A stretch of DNA of 64,000 bases from Bacillota bacterium. Lineage in GTDB: Bacteria > Bacillota > Clostridia > Lachnospirales > Anaerotignaceae. The stretch lies in contig JAETUG010000009.1 of assembly GCA_021768705.1 (NCBI GenBank), positions 1 through 64,000 of the forward strand. The letters run 5' to 3'. The notes below the pieces were generated by a model. It was not told the origin of the DNA. It did not search any database and worked only from the letters and a program-made list of their open reading frames with translations. Below are positions 1 through 7,589 of the stretch, in pieces; the first letter of the stretch is position 1, and every line of letters begins with the position of its first letter. The position numbers and the translations under genes were made by a program.

Positions 1-1
1 G

Positions 2-130
2 CCCCATGTAGAAATGCATCTGCGGGAATTTGTGCTGAAGCCTCTGAGTGAAATTGCGCCCAATAAACGTCATCCTATATCCCAAAAGACCATTGCCCAG
101 CTGGCGGCAGAGGTATGTGAGCAGAAATAA
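2..130 (+). CDS. folK: HPPK (folK) C-terminal fragment, 5' end outside window
   Basis: The frame opens at the window edge and ends in TAA. Its 42 residues match the end of 6-hydroxymethyl-7,8-dihydropterin pyrophosphokinase: a '[20 protein letters not shown]' segment followed by 'HP'. In this family the segment carries the conserved R-x-FVL-x-PL-x-EIAP signature near the ATP/pterin site. The enzyme transfers pyrophosphate from ATP to the pterin in folate synthesis. A terminator follows at once, so this is probably the last gene of a folate operon lying to the left. Confidence 0.85.
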   Translation, partial: PHVEMHLREFVLKPLSEIAPNKRHPISQKTIAQLAAEVCEQK

Positions 131-152
131 CCTGCAGACAGCAGGGAAATAT

Positions 153-208
153 AAAAGCGTTTTTGTTTGACTACGTTGAAAAGACGTAAGAACAGAAACG
201 CTTTTTTA
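153..208 (+). terminator. Intrinsic terminator after folK
   Basis: The arms AAAAGCGTTT and AAACGCTTTT pair across a loop of about 30 nt and are followed by a T-rich run. It ends the folK transcript and isolates the next operon. Confidence 0.7.
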
Positions 209-222
209 TTGCAAAAGAGATA

Positions 223-256
223 TTGACAGAAAAGTGTATTATTGCTATGATACACT
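223..256 (+). promoter_or_regulatory. Sigma-A promoter overlapped by a YtrA-type operator
   Basis: TTGACA at 223-228 and TATGAT at 246-251 are 17 bp apart. AGTGTA (233-238) and TACACT (251-256) form an inverted repeat across the spacer and -10, and a third AGTGTA half-site lies just downstream near 262. AGTGTA-n12/13-TACACT resembles the operators known for YtrA-family GntR regulators, so autorepression by the next gene is the likely reading. Confidence 0.75.
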
Positions 257-306
257 TAAGAAGTGTACTACAGTCATAATACAGATGGAAGGGAGGGGAT
301 GCAGAG

Positions 307-693
307 GTGCTGGATTTTAAGAAATTGGAATTGAATCCATCGGAACCGGTATATTTGCAGATCGTTTCTTTTGTCAAACGGCAAATTTTCATCGGAACTG
401 TAGAACAGGGAGAGTCCCTGCCTTCCCGCAGAGAAATGGCGGCACTTTTGAAGATCAATCCTAATACGGTGCAGAAGGCATTTCGCCTGTTGGAAGAAGA
501 GGGAATCGTGGTGACACCGCCCAATGCGGTCAGCATCATCCATTGGGATGAGGAGATTTATGCAGCCATCCAAAAGGAGCTGACAGCGGGGCTGGTAGTA
601 GATTTTGTAGCGCAGGCAAAGGCAAATGAACTGACCTTGGATATGGTAATGGCATTGCTGAAGGATGAATGGGAAAAGGGGGATGAAAGATGA
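307..693 (+). CDS. GntR-family regulator, YtrA subfamily
   Basis: A 128-residue protein with an N-terminal winged helix-turn-helix (about residues 10-75; 'SEPVYLQIVSFVKRQI', 'LPSRREMAALLKINPNTVQK') and a short C-terminal dimerisation tail. The length is typical of the YtrA subfamily, which lacks the large effector domain of other GntR proteins. The start is GTG after a GGAGGGG ribosome site. It is the first gene of a four-gene ABC transporter operon and overlaps the next gene by 4 bp. The operator-like repeat upstream suggests autoregulation. YtrA relatives often respond to cell-envelope stress; the inducer here is unknown. Confidence 0.85.
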   Translation: MLDFKKLELNPSEPVYLQIVSFVKRQIFIGTVEQGESLPSRREMAALLKINPNTVQKAFRLLEEEGIVVTPPNAVSIIHWDEEIYAAIQKELTAGLVVDFVAQAKANELTLDMVMALLKDEWEKGDER

Positions 694-1550
694 AAAATGT
701 ATGGAAACTAAGCAACTATTTTTTTTCCTGGATGATGAAAAAAGGCGGAAAAGCTATTTTATGCGGAAGCATTGTCTTTGGCGCTCTCTTGTTGTTGGCA
801 AATGCCTTCCCGCAGGCTGCCACAGAGTTGGACAGAAGTCATTTCCCCAAAGCATTTTTGCCCTATGAAGAGATCATTGACAGCTGCGGCATCCCGATTT
901 TGTTTCTGGCAGGATTAGTGGTTCTTTTTGTCATGATCTTCTGGCAGGCAAAAAGCTTTTATATCAACAACAAAGGGATCTATACCCTGCTGACCTTGCC
1001 CCTAAAGCGGGAACAGGTGTATTTTTCCTTCCTGCTTTCAGGAATGGCGATACTCCTGCTGTATTTTATGGCATGGCTGATTCTGATCGTTGCGGCGTAT
1101 TTTCCGATAATGGCAAGCCATACGAAGGTTGCGGCGGAGGAAATATTTTATGTAACACCCGATGTGACCATCAAAGGGCTGGATGCCACCAGAACAAACG
1201 GATTGTATCTGGCATTTCAGCGAAGTCTTTTCCTATATACAGCCTTTCCGACGAGTCTTGTCAGAGGATTGTCTTTGGTTAGTGGATTGCTGTTAATTTT
1301 AACCGGTATACTCTATGCAGGTCTGCATTATGCAGAGCCCTTCGCGGCAGGCGCTATGGCTTTTGCCGGAACTCTTATCGGCGGCTATACGATCATTCTG
1401 GCATTGCTCTGGAGAATAGGCCTGCAATATTACACTACTGCACAGACTGTGACAGGGAAAGGCATTGTTATGGGCATACTTTGTGTGGTATTGTCCATCG
1501 GTGTGGTTTTCCTTTCTGTAAAAGATATACGGAAAAAATATGTGGCATAG
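690..1550 (+). CDS. ABC transporter permease-like membrane protein
   Basis: A 286-residue integral membrane protein with roughly six hydrophobic segments (about residues 22-40, 70-85, 112-140, 190-215, 220-245, 255-275). It has no recognisable enzymatic motif. It starts in the ATGA overlap with the regulator and sits in an operon with an exported protein and an ABC ATPase, as in ytr-type exporters. The inferred role is the membrane domain of the ABC complex. The substrate is unknown. Confidence 0.65.
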   Translation: MKNVWKLSNYFFSWMMKKGGKAILCGSIVFGALLLLANAFPQAATELDRSHFPKAFLPYEEIIDSCGIPILFLAGLVVLFVMIFWQAKSFYINNKGIYTLLTLPLKREQVYFSFLLSGMAILLLYFMAWLILIVAAYFPIMASHTKVAAEEIFYVTPDVTIKGLDATRTNGLYLAFQRSLFLYTAFPTSLVRGLSLVSGLLLILTGILYAGLHYAEPFAAGAMAFAGTLIGGYTIILALLWRIGLQYYTTAQTVTGKGIVMGILCVVLSIGVVFLSVKDIRKKYVA

Positions 1551-1565
1551 AAAGGGGGAAGAGAC

Positions 1566-3140
1566 ATGAAAAAAAGAAGTTGGGTCATGGAGAGCATTTT
1601 GTGCGCTATTGTTTGTTTTGCTGCCTTTGGGGTCTATATGATGCAGGCAAAGGATAACGGGACTTTTGAACTGGAGGACATGGAAGGGGATAGAGCATAT
1701 CTGGCAGATTTCCCCTTGGAAGGTCACGGCGGTGATGAAGTGAGCAGTTTCCGTTTCTCTATTTTAGATGGGAATCTGGAAACAGCGTTTTATCCCTGCA
1801 GTGTTGCGGAACTGGAAAAGAAGATGACGGCGGAAAAATATGGCGTTTCCCCACTGGAAGCAAATTTTGTTTCTGTTCCGCCGGAGGAAGAATATTTTGA
1901 CCAGACGGTGATCGTTGCCGCAGAAGGAGCCAAGGTGGAAGAAAAGGACACATCCTCCGTGTATCTGTTTGATGGCGAAAATGGCATTGAAGGGATGACG
2001 GGGCAGACTATTACCATGGATGCGGCCGAGGTTTTCCATGAAATCGACTATTGGAACTATTTGAAGAAAAAAGGCAGCGTATGGCAAGGCGAATGGATTG
2101 GCGCACGATATTCTACGGGGCTGATCCTTCGGGATAAAGAATATTTTTACACTGCGGAAAATGAACAATTTTTCATGGATAATTATAATTATGTTGCCAA
2201 TGGGATGGAAGACAGCAGACTGAAAACCTATATGACAAATATCGGAGATGATGTTTATGCAGTGACGGCCCCCGATGAACGCTGCCAGGGGCAGACCTAT
2301 GTATTTCGATTGGCCCTTGTTGATGATGATTCTGTAGATTATAAAGAAAAAACATTGGCAGAAACTGCCCAAGATAGAACAGTATTAGGGGAAGCTGTTC
2401 CGCTGATCCCTGTTCCCGATCCGGCAGAAAGTAAAGTGGTCGGGCTGGAATCTGTCGCAGAAAAAGACCTATTGCTGCTCTATCGTACAGAAGGGAATAC
2501 CTTCATCGTGGATGTTTATGATACCGCAGGGAAGCTGTTGGGCAGCGGCAGTACGCAGCTTTTGGATGAATCAGATCATTATAAAGATAATTTGACTTAT
2601 GCATATAAAGACTTCCGTATCGCAGATGAAGTTGCATCCCATATCGTTCCATGGGAAGAAGGCACTTCTGTGGAGATCAGTGTGCAGGGATTTTTGGAGG
2701 CAGAAGAAAACGACCAGCACTATGGCGGAGCAGGCATGACCACGGGAAGCATCCTTCTTTGGATCGACAATGGAGGAAAGATAGAAGAAGTTTCTTTCAG
2801 CGGCAAAGGAGGGCAGTCGATCGTCCGTGGGGACAAAGTGCTGTGCTTCAGCAGCAGAACAGCGGAAGAAGGAGAGCAGATTGATGAAGTGTTGGGCTAT
2901 GGCACACCCGAAACAGCGTATCTGGAAGTCTATGAGAAAAACAGCGGAGAGCTTCTCTATCAAGGCAGGATAAAAACAGATTTCTGGCAGGATGACCTGA
3001 AATTTCTTGCCGGCGTAGACAATGCGCCAAAGGCAGGCTATATCCGAAAAAAAGAGAGGGCTATGTCTGGCGATCATACCCTGAACAGATATCTGCAGTG
3101 TTATATCGCAGGCAGATGGGAGGAGGAAGGCAGATGGTAG
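1566..3140 (+). CDS. Membrane-anchored extracytoplasmic protein of the ytr-type operon
   Basis: The protein has 524 residues and a single N-terminal hydrophobic segment (about residues 9-27, following KKR) that looks like a signal anchor. The rest is acidic and soluble and is probably outside the cell. I recognise no domain. It begins 15 bp after the permease and its last codons overlap the start of the ABC ATPase gene, so it is cotranscribed. It could be a sensing or accessory subunit of the exporter. Confidence 0.55.
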   Translation: MKKRSWVMESILCAIVCFAAFGVYMMQAKDNGTFELEDMEGDRAYLADFPLEGHGGDEVSSFRFSILDGNLETAFYPCSVAELEKKMTAEKYGVSPLEANFVSVPPEEEYFDQTVIVAAEGAKVEEKDTSSVYLFDGENGIEGMTGQTITMDAAEVFHEIDYWNYLKKKGSVWQGEWIGARYSTGLILRDKEYFYTAENEQFFMDNYNYVANGMEDSRLKTYMTNIGDDVYAVTAPDERCQGQTYVFRLALVDDDSVDYKEKTLAETAQDRTVLGEAVPLIPVPDPAESKVVGLESVAEKDLLLLYRTEGNTFIVDVYDTAGKLLGSGSTQLLDESDHYKDNLTYAYKDFRIADEVASHIVPWEEGTSVEISVQGFLEAEENDQHYGGAGMTTGSILLWIDNGGKIEEVSFSGKGGQSIVRGDKVLCFSSRTAEEGEQIDEVLGYGTPETAYLEVYEKNSGELLYQGRIKTDFWQDDLKFLAGVDNAPKAGYIRKKERAMSGDHTLNRYLQCYIAGRWEEEGRW

Positions 3141-3850
3141 AAGTAAAAGGCTTGAGGTTTTCTTATCTTGTTGGAATGGATATCCTGAAAGAAGTCTCTT
3201 TTCAGGCGGAAACAGGAGAGATCGTTGGGGTGCTTGGCGCCAATGGCGTTGGCAAGTCTACGCTATTGAAGCTGCTGGCAGGTATCCTGACCCCCAGAGA
3301 CGGAAGTATTTCCATAGAGGGAAAGCCTGTGCAGGAATCCTATGAAAAAGTCGCATATATCAGTGAAGCAGGCAGTTATTTCAAAGACCTGACACCTAAG
3401 GAATTTGGTACGTTTCTGCTGGATTTCTTCCCTGATTTCGATATGGTCTATTATGAAAAGCTGTTAGCTTATTTCCAATTGGAGGAAAAGCCCATCAAAA
3501 ATATGTCCAAAGGGCAGAAGGCCAAAGCAGAAGTGGCGGCCGGTATGGCCAAACGGGCAAAATACATTATTATGGATGAACCATTTATCGGCAAGGATAT
3601 GTTCACTCGACAGGATTTTATGCAGGCATTGGCGGGCAGCCTGACGGGAGAAGAAACCATTTTTATCACGACCCATGAGATCGATGAAATCGAAAACTTT
3701 ATCGACCGTGGGCTGATCCTGCAGGATGGGAAGATTGCCGCCGATGTGCGGATGGACGATCTGCGCAGGCAGGGGAAGAGCCTGACCGGGCTGATGAAGG
3801 AAGTAACCGGTTATAAAGATGGGAATTTTACAGAGCTTTTGGAAAAATAA
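3134..3850 (+). CDS. ABC transporter ATP-binding protein (YtrB/YtrE-like)
   Basis: A 238-residue nucleotide-binding domain: Walker A GANGVGKST at 35-43, signature MSKGQKAK, Walker B YIIMDEPF and an H-loop 'TTHEIDE'. The start was placed at 3134 because AGGAGGAAGG lies just upstream; an ATG at 3098 has no ribosome site. The signature is SKGQ rather than LSGGQ, common in exporter ATPases of this type. It powers the transporter formed with the two upstream membrane proteins. A terminator follows. Confidence 0.88.
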   Translation: MVEVKGLRFSYLVGMDILKEVSFQAETGEIVGVLGANGVGKSTLLKLLAGILTPRDGSISIEGKPVQESYEKVAYISEAGSYFKDLTPKEFGTFLLDFFPDFDMVYYEKLLAYFQLEEKPIKNMSKGQKAKAEVAAGMAKRAKYIIMDEPFIGKDMFTRQDFMQALAGSLTGEETIFITTHEIDEIENFIDRGLILQDGKIAADVRMDDLRRQGKSLTGLMKEVTGYKDGNFTELLEK

Positions 3851-3856
3851 AAAATA

Positions 3857-3887
3857 GACGTCGGGCAAAAGCTGCTCGGCGTCTTTT
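3857..3887 (+). terminator. Intrinsic terminator of the ytr-type operon
   Basis: GACGTCGGGC pairs with GCTCGGCGTC (10 bp with two G-U pairs) across a 7-nt loop and is followed by TTTT. Confidence 0.75.
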
Positions 3888-3908
3888 CATGGCAGAGCCT
3901 TTTCTAAA

Positions 3909-4727
3909 TCACCATTTTGTAAATCGTCTTTCCAACAGGGCGATGGCCTGATACATCACTGCCGCCAGAATGGCAAGAATGATGACGCTCATCATGACCC
4001 AATCCAGCTTAAAGACCTGACCGCCATAGATGATCAGGAAGCCTAATCCATTTTGGGCTACCAAAAATTCCCCGACGATAACACCCACAAAAGAAAGCCC
4101 GACGTTGATTTTCAAGGCGTTGAGGATACAAGGGATATTGGCAGGAAAGACGACTTTTGTCAGTACCTGCCATTTTGTACCGCCGAAAATCTGTATCAGC
4201 TTGATGCGTTCCTCATCCACCTGCAGAAACCCATTCAGGACAGAGAGGATGGTAACGACAACAGAAGTCAAGAGAGCCACAAGAATGATGGAGCTTTGGT
4301 TATTCCCAAACCAGACAATGATGATAGGAGCCAAAGCAGTTTTTGGCAGAGAATTGAGGACCACCAGATATGGCTCTGCTACATCAGAGATGAAGTGATT
4401 CCACCACAGAAGGACTGCCGTCAGGGTACCCAGAATTGTCCCCAAAAGGAAACCGGCTACGGTTTCCCAAAGGGTGGTGCCGATATGCAGGAAAAGGGTT
4501 CCGTCCCGCATCATTTCTATGGCGGAAGTCAGCATACGGGTGGGCTGGCTGAACAGGAATGGGTCGATCCATCCCTGTCTGGCGGCAATCTCCCAGAGAA
4601 GGAAAAAGGAGATCAGCAGGATGATCTGCAAAGCCAGTACCGCAGTTTTTCGCTTTTGTATGCGGGAAAGAAAGGCTGCCTGTTCTTTGGAGACGGCTTT
4701 CAAATCATTTTTATGAAACATGGACAT
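3909..4727 (-). CDS. ABC uptake permease (SsuC/TauC/ThiX-like)
   Basis: The 272-residue permease has about six membrane segments and the cytoplasmic EAA-type loop typical of BPD_transp_1 proteins ('LIQIFGGTKWQVLTKVVFPANIPCILNALK'-type region, about residues 180-205). The nearest families are the nitrate/sulfonate/taurine and pyrimidine-precursor permeases. Its 5' end overlaps the ATPase gene by 17 bp, so the two are cotranscribed. The solute-binding protein lies separately at 6343-7341. Confidence 0.85.
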   Translation of the reverse strand: MSMFHKNDLKAVSKEQAAFLSRIQKRKTAVLALQIILLISFFLLWEIAARQGWIDPFLFSQPTRMLTSAIEMMRDGTLFLHIGTTLWETVAGFLLGTILGTLTAVLLWWNHFISDVAEPYLVVLNSLPKTALAPIIIVWFGNNQSSIILVALLTSVVVTILSVLNGFLQVDEERIKLIQIFGGTKWQVLTKVVFPANIPCILNALKINVGLSFVGVIVGEFLVAQNGLGFLIIYGGQVFKLDWVMMSVIILAILAAVMYQAIALLERRFTKW

Positions 4728-5457
4728 CCAACTCCTTCCAGATTGCGTTGAAATAATCTTTGAATTCCGGGGCTTCCCTGGCCTGCATGGGGGTATAATC
4801 CGTCATGGAAAAGCGGATAGGGAAAATTTTCTTAAGCCTTGCCGGACGTTTCGTCAGCACAACGACCCGATCGGAAAGGCTGATGGCCTCGGAGATATCA
4901 TGGGTGACCAGAATGGCGGTTTTTCCTTCTTTGCGGATAATGGTGCCGATCTCGTCGGAAACGGAAAGGCGGGTCTGATAATCCAAAGCGGAAAAGGGCT
5001 CATCCAACAGCAGGATATCGGGACGGATGGCAAGGGTGCGGATGAGGGCGACCCTTTGGCGCATGCCGCCGGAAAGCTGATAGGGATAGCTTTCTTTGAA
5101 ATCACCCAGACCGTATTGCTCTAAAAGGGCATCCACATAGGCGATCGTTTCTGGGGTCAGTTTTTTCTGTATTTCCAACCCCAAAAGCGCATTGGAACGG
5201 ATGCTGCGCCAATGGAGAAGATAATCCTTCTGGAGCATATAGCCGATATTGCCGTTGACTTCTATGTGTCCTTCCGAGGGGGCAAGCAGTCCTGCCAGCA
5301 TGGAAAGGATAGTGGATTTGCCGCAGCCGCTGGGGCCGACGATGGATATGAATTCGCCTGATTGGACGGTGAGGTTCAAATGGGAAACCGCAGGCGTCTC
5401 CCCGCTGATGCTATGATAGCGCAGGCTGACGTCCTCTAGCGAAACGATGGGGCGCAT
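4711..5457 (-). CDS. ABC uptake ATP-binding protein (SsuB/TauB-like)
   Basis: A 248-residue ATPase: Walker A GPSGCGKST at 41-49, Q-loop 'MLQKDYLL', signature LSGGMRQR, Walker B ILLLDEPFSALD, switch 'VTHDISEA'. The start was placed at 5457 because GGAGGT precedes it by 8 nt; an upstream ATG at 5493 lacks a ribosome site. It is the first gene of a two-gene operon with the permease. The family imports sulfonates, nitrate, taurine or thiamine-precursor-like molecules; the sequence does not decide which. Confidence 0.88.
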   Translation of the reverse strand: MRPIVSLEDVSLRYHSISGETPAVSHLNLTVQSGEFISIVGPSGCGKSTILSMLAGLLAPSEGHIEVNGNIGYMLQKDYLLHWRSIRSNALLGLEIQKKLTPETIAYVDALLEQYGLGDFKESYPYQLSGGMRQRVALIRTLAIRPDILLLDEPFSALDYQTRLSVSDEIGTIIRKEGKTAILVTHDISEAISLSDRVVVLTKRPARLKKIFPIRFSMTDYTPMQAREAPEFKDYFNAIWKELDVHVS

Positions 5458-5603
5458 GGAAACGACCTCCCTTGAGAATTTTGATACTTTCAATATATTG
5501 CAAAAAGGACAAATGGTGCTTTTCCTGTGGGAAAGAAACAGTAGTCAGCAGAGAAAAAATATGGTATATTTTTAGAAACATGATCGTGAAAGGGGAATAG
5601 AAA

Positions 5604-6251
5604 ATGAATTGGAAAACAACGGCTTTGGTCGTGATCGATATGGAAAATGCCTTTATCAGTGAGGAATCACCTTTGTGCATCAAACAGGCGGCGGCTAGCG
5701 TGTCAGCTTGTGGGAAAGTCATCCAAAAGGCGAGAGAACGGGGCATTCCTGTTTTCTTCGTAAACCGCATTTATCGCAAAAACGGCAGTGATGTGGAATT
5801 TACCCGTTATGACAGCTGGGCGGGGGGCGGACGCTACCTTGCACCCGGCAGCACAGGGCCTTTGTCCATCGATGTGCCCAAGGAATTTCAGCCTGTGGAA
5901 GGGGATTATACCATTGTAAAACCTCGCTTCTCCGCATTTTTCCAGACAGAATTGGATCTGATCCTGCGGAGATTGGGGGTAAAAACGGTGATTCTGACGG
6001 GAACAACGACGCCAAATTGTATCCGTACCTCCTGTTATGATGGCTTGTCTTTGGATTATAACATTCTGATCATTGAGGATTGCTGTTCTTCTAATACGGA
6101 TGAAATTCAAAGAGTGAATATGGAGGATATGGCAAGGGTCGGCGCTGTCCTCGCTTCTTCCGCAGAATTTTGTGAAGAAGGCTTTGCCGTGGAGGACTTT
6201 GCAGGAGAAATCCAGAGAAGAGTACAGAAAGATGAAACAGCACCGGAGTAA
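5604..6251 (+). CDS. Isochorismatase-family cysteine hydrolase
   Basis: A 215-residue alpha/beta hydrolase of the isochorismatase/nicotinamidase/RutB superfamily. The catalytic triad is visible as D12 (VIDMENAF), K106 (VKPRFSAFF) and C139 (TTTPNC), with the cis-peptide G-T-T-T segment just before the cysteine. The family hydrolyses C-N bonds in amides or ureido compounds. It sits between the two transporter transcripts, which suggests that the imported compound may be its substrate; this is an inference from position. Confidence 0.82.
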   Translation: MNWKTTALVVIDMENAFISEESPLCIKQAAASVSACGKVIQKARERGIPVFFVNRIYRKNGSDVEFTRYDSWAGGGRYLAPGSTGPLSIDVPKEFQPVEGDYTIVKPRFSAFFQTELDLILRRLGVKTVILTGTTTPNCIRTSCYDGLSLDYNILIIEDCCSSNTDEIQRVNMEDMARVGAVLASSAEFCEEGFAVEDFAGEIQRRVQKDETAPE

Positions 6252-6281
6252 GCATTTGACGAATGAAAAAGGCGTAAAAGA

Positions 6282-6320
6282 AAAAGGGGAGCAACAGGCA
6301 AGAACCTGCTGCCCCTTTTT
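6282..6320. terminator. Bidirectional terminator between convergent genes
   Basis: AAAAAGGGG-GCAACAGG pairs with CCTGCTGCCCCTTTTT across a short AAGAA-containing loop. A-rich and T-rich flanks make it usable from both the hydrolase and the solute-binding protein gene. Confidence 0.8.
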
Positions 6321-6342
6321 TGATGAAAGAAACAAATTTAAG

Positions 6343-7341
6343 TTACTGCATGACTTTTTTGGCAAAATCGGTTACGACGATATCCCTGTAGGGAATGGCT
6401 TCCGCCAATTCGCCGCCCTCCATCATAATCTCCTGAATGAGAGCGAAGCCTTCCTCGGAAACGGTGGGATCTGTTTTCCAAGTATCCTGAGATTTGTAGC
6501 GTTCGATGATGGTCGTCAGCGTTTCTGCATCGCTATCGGGGAACTGTGGCAGAATGACCTCCGCAATTTCAGCGGAGGTATGACTGTCTACCCACTGCTG
6601 CCCCTTATAGATGGCACGGGTGAAAGCTTCTACCACATCGGGATGTTCCTTCAGGAAAGCATCCTGCGCCATATAAACAGTATAGGGGACATAGCCGCTG
6701 GCTTCCCCCAAAGAAGCGACGATATGCCCGGCACCGCTCTGTTCCAATGTGGTTGCTGCAGGCTCAAATTCTACGGTATAATCGCCTACGTCGCCCAGAA
6801 AAGCTCCGGCGGTGGAGGAAAAATCGATATTATTGATGATCTCTATATCCTCCCCAATGGTCATGCCGTTTTCTTTGATGACATATTCCAGCACCAATTC
6901 AGGCATACCGCCCAATCTGCCGCCAATCACGGATTTTCCTTCCAGATCAGACCACTGGAAATCCGGTTCCTCCTGACGGGAAACTAAGAAATTGCCTGCC
7001 CGCTGGGTCAGCTGGGCAAAGGTTTTCGGATAGTCCTCTTTTCCTTCCGCATAGACATACAGACCCGCTTCGGTGCCCAAAAGGGCGATGTCCGCGGAAT
7101 CGGAAAGCAAAGCGGTCATGGATTTATCAGCGCCGTTGCCCACAGCCACTGTTACATCCAGCCCTTCCTCTTCAAAGAATCCCTTTTCCAAAGCCACATA
7201 CTGAGGTGCGTAAAAGACGGAATGAACCACCTCATTGAGCCGCACCGGCGTCAGGGCATCCTCCTCTGGCTGCGAACTGCAGCCTACCCCTGCAGTTAAG
7301 CACAACAGCCCTGCCAGAGCCAAACTGATCTTCTTTTTCAT
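6343..7341 (-). CDS. ABC solute-binding lipoprotein (SsuA/NMT1-like)
   Basis: A 332-residue lipoprotein. The signal peptide ends in a lipobox at about residues 17-20 (TAGVGC). The mature part has the NMT1/THI5-SsuA pattern: 'FYAPQYVALEKGFFEEEGLDV' early and 'SMTALLSDSADIALLG' next. It captures substrate outside the membrane for the permease/ATPase pair at 3909-5457, though it is transcribed separately. The start has an AGGAGGAG site. Candidate ligands are sulfonates, taurine or pyrimidine/thiamine precursors. Confidence 0.85.
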   Translation of the reverse strand: MKKKISLALAGLLCLTAGVGCSSQPEEDALTPVRLNEVVHSVFYAPQYVALEKGFFEEEGLDVTVAVGNGADKSMTALLSDSADIALLGTEAGLYVYAEGKEDYPKTFAQLTQRAGNFLVSRQEEPDFQWSDLEGKSVIGGRLGGMPELVLEYVIKENGMTIGEDIEIINNIDFSSTAGAFLGDVGDYTVEFEPAATTLEQSGAGHIVASLGEASGYVPYTVYMAQDAFLKEHPDVVEAFTRAIYKGQQWVDSHTSAEIAEVILPQFPDSDAETLTTIIERYKSQDTWKTDPTVSEEGFALIQEIMMEGGELAEAIPYRDIVVTDFAKKVMQ

Positions 7342-7456
7342 ATTACTCCTCCTGAGAGAAACTGATTTCTTTCAACTATATGCAAATGAAAAGAAAAAAG
7401 TATATTGTCTGGGTATTTTTTTCTGTCCGAAGATAGGTTTTTTCATGATTTTGGTG

Positions 7457-7563
7457 TATAATGAAATTTAATGTGGAGTCTTATGCATTTTTGCTTTTTA
7501 TAGATATAGGAAAGCGATGAAAGCAAGGCAGAAAAATGCTGTCTGCTTCTGATCCTGCTTTCC
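7457..7563 (+). promoter_or_regulatory. polA promoter and structured leader
   Basis: TATAAT at 7457-7462 has a TG just before it; the -35 is weak. The leader of about 120 nt holds a long hairpin: GGAAAGC (7509-7515) pairs with GCTTTCC (7557-7563), enclosing AAGCAaGGCAG with CTGtCTGCTT. No known riboswitch class fits. It could be an RNA stability or translational control element. Confidence 0.45.
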
Positions 7564-7589
7564 AAATTTGAACATGGGAGGCTATTTTT

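Noticed and set aside
7342-7400. TPP riboswitch before the solute-binding protein gene
   Set aside because: The conserved THI-box sequences are not present.
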